Made by a program: the position numbers and the translations under genes
NCBI GenBank assembly: GCA_947564765.1
Contig: CANODN010000021.1
Coordinates: 1-14,652, forward strand
Direction: 5' to 3'
Length of the DNA: 14,652 nucleotides
From: an uncultured Roseburia sp.
GTDB taxonomy: Bacteria; Bacillota; Clostridia; Lachnospirales; Lachnospiraceae
Part shown: positions 1 to 5,971 of the stretch, piece by piece
Numbering within the stretch: the stretch's first letter is position 1
How the letters are laid out: the number at the start of each line of letters is the position of its first letter
Notes under the pieces: model-generated
Seen by the model: only the letters and a program-made list of their open reading frames with translations
Told to the model about the DNA's origin: nothing
Databases searched by the model: none

Positions 1-1631
1 ATACCAGCTCTTTTCCAATATTTAGCTGTTTCTTCATCTCTTGGACAATCTTCATACTCTACGGAAAAAGACGTTATTTTCTGTCCTTTTGGAATATATT
101 CTTCAATGGATACCGTATTAAATTCTACCTTCTCAGGAAAATGAATTTCCAAGGTTCCCGTTGTCTCTCCTTCTGCCGCGGACCAGTATGTATCATCATA
201 CATCTTGCCTTCCGGTATAGAATCCAGTACATTCATCGGCGAATACTTTTGGGAATTCCCCCATACTGAAGATGCCGATGCCGTAACACCCGGCACTTTT
301 GTCAGATCCTCCGCAAAAGAATCTTTGATTGCCTGTGTAAATTCCAACAACCGTTCTTTCTGCGCATCATCCAACACACCGTCGCTGTTCGGAGATACAT
401 TCAGCAAAAGTGCGGAGCCATGTCCAACCGACCGATAATACATATCAGACAGATTTGCCATAGAACGCAGGGAATTCTGCTTAGCAGGTCCCCAGAACCA
501 GCCGTTACTCAGTAGTTTTGCATCACACTCCGGTACACTCCAGGTATCACCATCCGCAAATCCTCTAATATAGTTATGTCCTTCAACGTTTTCTCGAATT
601 CTTTCGTAATTATCACCTGCAACTACTTTAGACCACGTCCGATCATGCGCATAGCCTTCTTCATTTCCAATCCAATGTATGCCTCCCGTGCTGCCAAGCT
701 TCGTTCCGTCGCTGGCAATTCCCGCCATATGCGTACCAAAAATCTGGCAGTTGGGATTCTTCTCTCTAATCGTCTCATAAATTCTTTTCCAGTCGTAAGT
801 CTGCGCATACTCTGAACTATTGGCACCATCCATCCACCATTCTACAAAACGGTCTGTGCCCCTGCGCTTCGGGTTGTTATTGCCATATTTATAAATCGGA
901 TTGCCGTTTTCGTCTTTTAATTCATTGCCGTTTTCATCTTTTTTCGTGGCTGTACAGATTTCACGAATCTGGGCAACGTAAAGATCCTGATAATCTTTTC
1001 CCCCATTAGTATCTTTGCCGTCTCCCGCCGATCCATTCTTTTTTGTGCTCCTGTCGTCTCCGTAACATCCGTATTTTTCTTCATGAATATCCCAGGGAGA
1101 CAGGTATAATCCCATGTCCATGTTATATTTGGTACATGCATCAGAAAGTTCTTCCAAAATATCTCGTTTACCGAAAGAATATGTAATAGCGCCAATGCTG
1201 TAATCCGTCACCTCAGAATTCCATAGACAGAATCCATCATGATGTTTTGCTGTAAGCATAACCTTGCAAAACCCTGCATCCTGCAGCATTTTTACAAGTG
1301 CGTCTGCGTCAAAGGTATCTTCCTGTAATGGGAAAAGATCTTCTGTTGCATACTCGCCATATCCAGTTCCCCATTCCACATTATGATATGTATTGGGACC
1401 AAAATGACAAAAGGCCGCTAATCCGTGCGTCTGATAATATCTTTGTTCATCGTTTGGCACCGGTCCATAGCTTTCCGGTTCTTGTATTTCGTTCTCTCCT
1501 CCTGTCAACTGATCCTCTGTTATCATACCTACTGGTTCCACAGCCTTTATGTCCATGCCCGCAATAGAAAATGATTGAAGCATCATAGCAGCCGCTAACG
1601 TACAGGCTGTAAATAATTTTCGTTTTTGCAT
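1..1631 (-). CDS. Secreted GH29 alpha-L-fucosidase, 3' end beyond window
   Basis: This enzyme would hydrolyse alpha-L-fucosyl linkages, for example on mucin or milk-type glycans, outside the cell. 543 codons are in the window and the frame is open to the left edge, so the C-terminus is missing. Residues 1 to about 30 form a signal peptide with a basic start and a hydrophobic core. The catalytic barrel follows: HHDGF near residue 131, the WWMDG motif with D268 as the probable nucleophile, and VPECD with E368 followed by GWFW, matching the region where GH29 enzymes carry the acid/base. After about residue 430, a beta-rich part resembling an F5/8-type (CBM32-like) domain begins (SSVWGN, NVLDS, then TLEIHFPEKVEFNTVSIEE). 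The ATG at 1631 is preceded by GGGAGG at good spacing. A low-complexity insertion of about 35 residues sits before the nucleophile, with a tandem DENGN repeat. The family call is strong; linkage preference is unknown. Confidence 0.9.
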   Translation of the reverse strand, partial: MQKRKLFTACTLAAAMMLQSFSIAGMDIKAVEPVGMITEDQLTGGENEIQEPESYGPVPNDEQRYYQTHGLAAFCHFGPNTYHNVEWGTGYGEYATEDLFPLQEDTFDADALVKMLQDAGFCKVMLTAKHHDGFCLWNSEVTDYSIGAITYSFGKRDILEELSDACTKYNMDMGLYLSPWDIHEEKYGCYGDDRSTKKNGSAGDGKDTNGGKDYQDLYVAQIREICTATKKDENGNELKDENGNPIYKYGNNNPKRRGTDRFVEWWMDGANSSEYAQTYDWKRIYETIREKNPNCQIFGTHMAGIASDGTKLGSTGGIHWIGNEEGYAHDRTWSKVVAGDNYERIRENVEGHNYIRGFADGDTWSVPECDAKLLSNGWFWGPAKQNSLRSMANLSDMYYRSVGHGSALLLNVSPNSDGVLDDAQKERLLEFTQAIKDSFAEDLTKVPGVTASASSVWGNSQKYSPMNVLDSIPEGKMYDDTYWSAAEGETTGTLEIHFPEKVEFNTVSIEEYIPKGQKITSFSVEYEDCPRDEETAKYWKRAG

Positions 1632-1667
1632 GAAGATTCCTCCCACATATTTTTTGTAATTATATAA

Positions 1668-1696
1668 ATTATACGATAGCTCCATGCTTTTTACAA
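1668..1696 (-). promoter_or_regulatory. Sigma-A promoter of the fucosidase gene
   Basis: Read on the minus strand, a -35 box TTGTAA (1691-1696) lies 17 bases upstream of a perfect -10 box TATAAT (1668-1673). Transcription would start near 1661, about 30 bases before the fucosidase ATG. The call rests on box match and spacing only. Confidence 0.6.
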
Positions 1697-1719
1697 TGAA
1701 TTTTGTGATTTTTTACAAT
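1691..1719. promoter_or_regulatory. Tandem TTACAAT repeat over the fucosidase -35 region
   Basis: The heptamer TTACAAT occurs at 1691-1697 and 1713-1719 on the plus strand, 22 bases apart, each preceded by a T-run. Two helical turns of spacing overlapping and just upstream of a -35 box is typical for a direct-repeat regulator site. In DNA this AT-rich, chance recurrence is quite possible. Confidence 0.25.
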
Positions 1720-1780
1720 TTTCTATATTTTCATTTATGTCTCGTTATAAAACAATTTTCAATGGATTTTTACACGCAAC

Positions 1781-1818
1781 AAAAAGAGAGGATACCTGTT
1801 ATAACATATCCTCTCTTT
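1781..1818 (-). terminator. Rho-independent terminator of spoVT
   Basis: A perfect 12-bp stem pairs 1783-1794 with 1807-1818 around a 12-base loop that contains the palindrome TGTTATAACA. On the minus strand the hairpin ends in five Ts and then GTTG. It lies 14 bases past the spoVT stop and upstream of the fucosidase promoter, so it separates the two units. Confidence 0.8.
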
Positions 1819-1831
1819 GACAGACATTTTC

Positions 1832-2380
1832 CTACTGTTCCATCTGCCTCCCCAAAAAACCCGCTGCCGTAACCGCCAGCTTATGTTCCGTATCTCCCAT
1901 TGGATGTTTCTCGTTTTTATCGGAAATTACTACCGCTCCAATTGCATCTCCCTGACAGATAATCGTTGCTACTGCCTGAGAACACAATTCCCCGGTATCG
2001 TCCAGTGTAATTTTTACAAAGCCTTCATCCTCTTTATTTGCCACAAAGTCTTCCCTGTTTTCAATAATCCCCTCCATTTGCTCACTTAAGGGCTTTCCGT
2101 CAAAATCCTTTTTGCCGCTGCCTGCCACAGCTACTACATGATCCCTGTCCGTAATGCAGACCAGATTTCCGGTCGTCTGGGACAGACTTTCCGCATACTG
2201 TCCGGCAAACTGGCTTAATTCCCCAATGGGAGAATATTTTTTTAAAATGATTTCACCCTGCCTGTCCGTAAAAATCTCAAGAGGATCGCCCTCCCGAATC
2301 CGCAGCGTCCTGCGGATTTCCTTTGGCACTACCACTCTCCCCAAATCGTCTATTCTGCGCACAATTCCTGTTGCCTTCAT
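1832..2380 (-). CDS. spoVT: Stage V sporulation protein T (SpoVT)
   Basis: This is a DNA-binding transcription regulator of late forespore gene expression, known in Bacillus to modulate sigma-G-dependent genes. Residues 1 to about 48 are the swapped-hairpin SpoVT/AbrB domain, seen as the near-invariant opening MKATGIVRRIDDLGRVVVPK, then EIRRTLRIREGDPLEI. The rest (about 57 to 180) is a GAF-like sensory domain. The length of 182 residues is close to the B. subtilis protein (178). I chose the ATG at 2380 because the conserved domain begins there and GGAGG (2391-2395) lies 10 bases upstream. An in-frame ATG at 2389 is only one base from that site. Another in-frame ATG at 2437 would add 19 residues and is discussed in the findings. 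The gene is monocistronic, with its own promoter and terminator, and supports a spore-forming host. Confidence 0.95.
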   Translation of the reverse strand: MKATGIVRRIDDLGRVVVPKEIRRTLRIREGDPLEIFTDRQGEIILKKYSPIGELSQFAGQYAESLSQTTGNLVCITDRDHVVAVAGSGKKDFDGKPLSEQMEGIIENREDFVANKEDEGFVKITLDDTGELCSQAVATIICQGDAIGAVVISDKNEKHPMGDTEHKLAVTAAGFLGRQMEQ

Positions 2381-2390
2381 ATGAAACATT

Positions 2391-2395
2391 CCTCC
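2391..2395 (-). promoter_or_regulatory. Ribosome binding site deciding the spoVT start
   Basis: GGAGG on the minus strand ends 10 bases before the ATG at 2380 and only one base before the in-frame ATG at 2389. It therefore supports 2380, which is also where the conserved AbrB-type domain begins. Confidence 0.65.
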
Positions 2396-2458
2396 ATTTA
2401 CATTTTCTATCGCCTGCCGCGGCGCAATTTTTTTCATGAAATTAGCTTCCTGTGATGA

Positions 2459-2487
2459 TAGTATTTGTAAATAAATGAAATTTATGC
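2459..2487 (-). promoter_or_regulatory. Sigma-G-like forespore promoter of spoVT
   Basis: On the minus strand GCATA (2483-2487) is followed after 17 bases by AATACTA (2459-2465). The sigma-G consensus is roughly GHATR, 17 to 18 bases, CATWMTA, so there is one mismatch in the -10. SpoVT is a known sigma-G target in Bacillus, which strengthens the call. The transcript start would be near 2452. Confidence 0.5.
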
Positions 2488-2561
2488 AAAAAAGAGCAGT
2501 TCGGCAGCAATGATAAAGCCGAGGACCAAATCACTTTCAAAGTCAAAAAACGCAAGAGCAC

Positions 2562-2591
2562 TTGACAGAAACGCACAACCGAGAGTAAAAT
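2562..2591 (+). promoter_or_regulatory. Sigma-A promoter of the lipoprotein gene
   Basis: A perfect -35 TTGACA (2562-2567) is followed after 18 bases by TAAAAT (2586-2591), one mismatch from TATAAT. Transcription would begin near 2598, about 40 bases before the lipoprotein ATG at 2639. It diverges from the spoVT promoter. Confidence 0.65.
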
Positions 2592-2638
2592 TTACAGGTA
2601 ACAAAAAATATATTATAAAAAGAAGAGGAGAACATGAG

Positions 2639-3112
2639 ATGAAAAAAATGAAACGTGTAGTAGTTGGTTTATTGGCACTCGGAATGGCATTTACAATGAC
2701 AGCCTGCGGCGGTAAAGAGCAGACCGTTACCTATCAGGGCGAAATGGAAGAGAGCGGCCTTAAGGCAAAAGACACTATGACATTTACAGCAAAAGGCGAT
2801 CTCGTTCAAAAGCTGACAGAAGTAATCGAATTTGATATTTCTTCCTTTGATGATGAAGTAAAAGAACAGCTCAATTCCGTTTACGAAGACTTATCCGGAC
2901 AGTACAATGAAGTCGAGGGTGTAAGCTGCACCATGACAACGGACGAAAACAGCATCACCTTCAATATTGATGTTGATACAACAGGCGGTGCAGTAAAAGA
3001 GCTGACAGACAAAGGCTTTCTGCAAATGGACGGCGGCGACGGAAGCGGTAAGATTTCCTTAAAAGCAAGCGCTGCATCCCTGGAAAGCAGCGGATATGAA
3101 AAAGTAGAATAA
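2639..3112 (+). CDS. Small YehR/DUF1307-type lipoprotein
   Basis: This is a predicted lipoprotein of 157 residues anchored to the outer face of the membrane; its molecular function is unknown. Residues 1-22 are a lipoprotein signal peptide (KKMKR, hydrophobic core, then MTAC), with C23 as the lipidated cysteine. The mature part opens with TYQGEMEESGLKAKDTMTFT and resembles the DUF1307/YehR family of small lipoproteins, with alternating beta-strands and one acidic helical stretch (SSFDDEVKEQLNSVYEDL). The ATG at 2639 follows GAGGAG by 8 bases. The frame stays open upstream to 2510, but that extension would run across the promoter, so it is not used. The only plus-strand gene in the window, it has its own promoter and terminator and looks monocistronic. 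Family assignment is by recognition only. Confidence 0.8.
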   Translation: MKKMKRVVVGLLALGMAFTMTACGGKEQTVTYQGEMEESGLKAKDTMTFTAKGDLVQKLTEVIEFDISSFDDEVKEQLNSVYEDLSGQYNEVEGVSCTMTTDENSITFNIDVDTTGGAVKELTDKGFLQMDGGDGSGKISLKASAASLESSGYEKVE

Positions 3113-3123
3113 GAACGATACAT

Positions 3124-3159
3124 AAAAGAGCTGCAGTCTCATAAGCTGCAGCTCTTTTT
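3124..3159. terminator. Bidirectional terminator between convergent genes
   Basis: A perfect stem of 12 to 13 bp (3124-3136 with 3146-3158) closes a 9-base loop. It ends in five Ts on the plus strand and four Ts on the minus strand. It lies 11 bases after the lipoprotein stop and 10 bases after the stop of the convergent phosphatase, so it probably ends both transcripts. Confidence 0.85.
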
Positions 3160-3168
3160 GATTGCAAA

Positions 3169-3894
3169 TTAATCGTGAAGTTCGTCGCTGTCAAAGGTTT
3201 CACAATATCTTGCATAAAAGGAAGGTTCTTCTCCCTTGACATAAAGGTGGGAAACCTCTCCGAATCTGCTGATACGGAAAGAGGCAATACCTTCTCTCCG
3301 CTCTTCCGTCATCACTGTCGTAACGGAACTCGGAGCCGCACAGAATCCGTGCCAGAGTACCATTGGCGCAACTCCGATCAAATGCCCGAGCAATACGCAT
3401 TCCAGCCCGAAGTGGCAGAAAAACGCAAGCGTATCGCGATTCGCCTTCTTCACACGATAAAAATTACCTTCCCTGCGGTATCCGTTTTCCTCCAAAAGAC
3501 GATCAAAGGATTCCGTTACCCAGGCATATTCTTCTAATACATGTCCTTCCCGCATCAGCTCTGTTTCGGCCCACAGGTCTTTGTCATAATATTCTTTTAT
3601 ATTTGTCCAGTCCCGGGGAAGAAAATCCCAACAATTAATAGAATATCCCTTATCTGGTCTTATGACCTTCCCCTCAAACTCCCGCAGCCATTCACATTCC
3701 ACCGCCTGCATCTGTTTTTTTGCAAGTGTGGGAGCCGCAGTGTCCTTCGCTCTGCCAAGCGGCGAAACATAACACCTGTCAATTTTAACGTCTGCCAGAT
3801 ATTCGGCAAGATATTCTGCCTCCCGAAATCCTTTTTCTGTTAAAGAATCCTTTTCGTAATCCGGCTCTCCGTGCCGTATGAACAGTAGTCTCAT
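3169..3894 (-). CDS. Histidine phosphatase family protein (phosphoglycerate-mutase-like)
   Basis: This is a cytoplasmic phosphatase of the two-histidine superfamily, 241 residues. The N-terminal RHGEP motif (residues 7-11) supplies the phospho-accepting H8, and CHFG supplies the second catalytic histidine, H161. Other family landmarks are SLTEKGFREAEYLAEYL and YVSPLGRAKDTA. No signal peptide is present. The ATG at 3894 follows AGGAGG by about 5 bases. It is the last gene of the probable operon, 19 bases after the sugar kinase, and is closed by the hairpin at 3124-3159. Family members act on anything from sugar phosphates to cofactors and nucleotides, so the substrate cannot be named. Its position makes a phospho-sugar plausible, but this is inference. 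Confidence 0.85.
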   Translation of the reverse strand: MRLLFIRHGEPDYEKDSLTEKGFREAEYLAEYLADVKIDRCYVSPLGRAKDTAAPTLAKKQMQAVECEWLREFEGKVIRPDKGYSINCWDFLPRDWTNIKEYYDKDLWAETELMREGHVLEEYAWVTESFDRLLEENGYRREGNFYRVKKANRDTLAFFCHFGLECVLLGHLIGVAPMVLWHGFCAAPSSVTTVMTEERREGIASFRISRFGEVSHLYVKGEEPSFYARYCETFDSDELHD

Positions 3895-3913
3895 CTTCGC
3901 CTCCTAAATTATT

Positions 3914-4987
3914 TTACTGGCACAGCTCACACATCTGCTGCCATTTTTTCTCCATATCCGCTACCAGTGCAAACTGCGTCCGGCAGCGATCCAGATTATG
4001 TTTCTCTCTGGAGATTTTAAAATATACGTCACCCTCCAGATAATCCGCCAAAAAGCGCATTCCGCATTCCAGTGTCATCATTTTGGCTCCCATCGGCAAT
4101 ACTTTTACTTCGTTTGGTGTCAGTCTGCCGCCGCAGCCCTCTAAAAATCCTTTGACATAAATTTCAAACAATTCTAAGGATAAGGATACCTTTGATACAT
4201 CCGGCTCATCCTCTGCCGCCGTATTTGCTCCAAAACGGATTGCATCGCCAAAATCATGTGCGGAAAGCCCCGGCATAACCGTATCCAGATCAATGACACA
4301 GATTGCCTGATGTGTCGTAGAATCGATCATAATGTTATTCAGCTTGGTATCATTATGGGTTACGCGCAACGGAAGCTCTCCCTTTGCAAGCATATCATGA
4401 AGCTCAGACACTTCCTTGCTTCTTGCCCGTACAAAGGCAATTTCTTCCTGTACCTCTGCGGCTCTTCCCTTTACGTCTGCTTCTACTGCCTTTTCAAAAT
4501 CCTGATAACGCTTTGCCGTATTATGGAAATTGGGAATCGTCTCATGCAGTGTATCTGCCGGGAAATTTGCAAGCTGTGCCTGGAATTTGCCGAAGGCTAC
4601 AGCACTCTGGTAAAAATCTTCATTGCTTTCCACTGCATCAAATGTCTGCGCACCCTCAATAAACTCATATACACGCCATTTACTGCCGTCTTCATCGGTA
4701 TAATATGATTTGCCATCCTTTGTCATAACTACCGTAAGCGTCTCTCTCTTTGGATCTCCTCCCGTACGGCTGATTTCATCCCGCAGATAAGAAGTCACAT
4801 TGATAATGTTTTCCATTAATTCATCTGTATTTTTAAATATCGTCGTATTAATTCCTTGCAGAATATATTTTTTGCCTTCCGACATCTGAGCCAGATATGT
4901 ATGATTGATATGACCGCTTCCATACGGCTCTATAGATACGACATCCTGCTCTACCTGAAACTGTTTAATAAGTTCTTTCTTCTCCAT
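3914..4987 (-). CDS. NahK-like anomeric sugar kinase (APH fold)
   Basis: This is a predicted ATP-dependent kinase of the aminoglycoside-phosphotransferase fold, resembling N-acetylhexosamine 1-kinase (NahK/LnpB of bifidobacteria), which makes sugar-1-phosphate. Its 357 residues match NahK (about 359). Visible motifs are GSGHINHTY near residue 24 (nucleotide-binding loop), THNDTKLNN with D213 as the probable catalytic base, and IDLDT with D233/D235 for metal binding. The ATG at 4987 is chosen because AGGAG ends 9 bases upstream; a longer frame to a TTG at 5053 would overlap the preceding gene and lacks such support. It lies 13 bases after a nucleotidyltransferase and 19 bases before a phosphatase. 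Kinase plus nucleotidyltransferase is the classic pair for turning a free sugar into an NDP-sugar. The family also includes kinases for other sugars, so HexNAc specificity is not assured. Confidence 0.82.
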   Translation of the reverse strand: MEKKELIKQFQVEQDVVSIEPYGSGHINHTYLAQMSEGKKYILQGINTTIFKNTDELMENIINVTSYLRDEISRTGGDPKRETLTVVMTKDGKSYYTDEDGSKWRVYEFIEGAQTFDAVESNEDFYQSAVAFGKFQAQLANFPADTLHETIPNFHNTAKRYQDFEKAVEADVKGRAAEVQEEIAFVRARSKEVSELHDMLAKGELPLRVTHNDTKLNNIMIDSTTHQAICVIDLDTVMPGLSAHDFGDAIRFGANTAAEDEPDVSKVSLSLELFEIYVKGFLEGCGGRLTPNEVKVLPMGAKMMTLECGMRFLADYLEGDVYFKISREKHNLDRCRTQFALVADMEKKWQQMCELCQ

Positions 4988-5000
4988 TTTATTCTTCTCC

Positions 5001-5927
5001 TTATACTTCCCATAATTGTTTTGGATAAATACCCTGTGCCTTAAAATCTGCAATTGCTTTCATAACGGTCTCTTTGTCCTCTTTATAAGTAACGCCGTAC
5101 CATCGGTCTTCTGACTTTAAGACAGCAACCTTTGCTTTTCCTTCTTCCATAAGCTGCTGTACGGCAGATGGAAGGAAAAATTCACATTTCAAAGGATTTG
5201 CAGAAAGATTTTCTTCTAAAAATGCCGGAAAACGCTTTTCAAGCTCTTCCATTAAATTCTGCTCAAATCCCCACATATTCATGGATGCAATGCTTCCTTC
5301 GGGAATCGTCACCCAGGTAGCGCCGTCATCTTCCGTATAAGCTGTCTCATCGCCTCGTTTTTCGATGCGGGTACGCTCGTGAATTTCCACCAGATGTCCG
5401 CTTTCATCGATCCTGCAGACGCCTCTTGCCACATGGCCGTTTTCTGTCAGGGTATTTTCCATAATATACCCTACCATAACATACTGATACATGCCGTTAT
5501 CATCCTTTGGCTTGCTCAGATAATCATAAATCATCTGAAATGCATGGCGTCCGTAAAAATCATCTGCATTAATTACGGCAAAGGGTCCATCGATCTTATC
5601 CTTGCAGCATAAAACCGCATGTCCTGTTCCGAAGGGCTTCTGCCTTCCCTCCGGAAGAGAAAAGCCTTCCGGAAGTGCAGTCAGCTCCTGATATGCATAT
5701 TCCACCTGCATCCGTTTGGCGATCCGGTCTCCGACACATTCTCTGAATACTTCTTCATTTTCTTTTTTGATAATAAAGATTACCTTTTCAAATCCTGCCA
5801 GCATAGCATCATAAACAGAAAAATCAAGGATCACATGTCCTGCATCATCCATTGGGTCCATCTGCTTTAAACCGCCGTAACGGCTCCCCATGCCTGCTGC
5901 CATAACAACTAATACCGGTTTGTTCAT
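5001..5927 (-). CDS. Sugar-1-phosphate nucleotidyltransferase
   Basis: This is a predicted cytoplasmic enzyme that couples a sugar-1-phosphate with an NTP to give an NDP-sugar and pyrophosphate. Its 308 residues carry the NTP_transferase Rossmann-like fold. Residues 10-23 (AAGMGSRYGGLKQM) are the signature loop with R16 and K21, NADDFYG (D122/D123) is the metal and sugar-phosphate site, and HERTRIEKRG lies in the middle. It has no left-handed beta-helix acyltransferase tail, so it is not a GlmU-type fusion. The ATG at 5927 follows AGGAGGA at normal spacing. Its stop overlaps the ribosome site of the downstream sugar kinase, so the two are likely translated together. The upstream hydrolase gene ends 44 bases away with no hairpin between. 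The nucleotide and sugar it uses cannot be told from sequence alone. Confidence 0.85.
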   Translation of the reverse strand: MNKPVLVVMAAGMGSRYGGLKQMDPMDDAGHVILDFSVYDAMLAGFEKVIFIIKKENEEVFRECVGDRIAKRMQVEYAYQELTALPEGFSLPEGRQKPFGTGHAVLCCKDKIDGPFAVINADDFYGRHAFQMIYDYLSKPKDDNGMYQYVMVGYIMENTLTENGHVARGVCRIDESGHLVEIHERTRIEKRGDETAYTEDDGATWVTIPEGSIASMNMWGFEQNLMEELEKRFPAFLEENLSANPLKCEFFLPSAVQQLMEEGKAKVAVLKSEDRWYGVTYKEDKETVMKAIADFKAQGIYPKQLWEV

Positions 5928-5971
5928 AACTATAGTTCCTCCTGTCTCTATGATTATTATTTTAAAAAAAT

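Noticed and set aside
901..944. CRISPR-like or satellite repeat
   Set aside because: It is only two imperfect 24-base units inside the fucosidase coding frame, explained by the DENGN peptide repeat.
623..1195. Possible frameshifted fucosidase, suggested by short minus-strand frames at 623-829 and 917-1195
   Set aside because: The main frame from 1631 is uninterrupted to the window edge; these short frames are out-of-phase shadows.
2510..2638. Upstream extension of the lipoprotein gene (43 extra residues)
   Set aside because: It would span the TTGACA/TAAAAT promoter, has no good ribosome site and would bury the lipoprotein signal peptide.
2390..2638. Riboswitch or small RNA gene between spoVT and the lipoprotein gene
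   Set aside because: Apart from the two promoters, I could find no extended stem pattern or known aptamer core.
4988..5053. Longer NahK-like kinase starting at a TTG at 5053
   Set aside because: It would overlap the end of the nucleotidyltransferase by about 50 bases; the ATG at 4987 has AGGAG at 9 bases and gives the expected family length.
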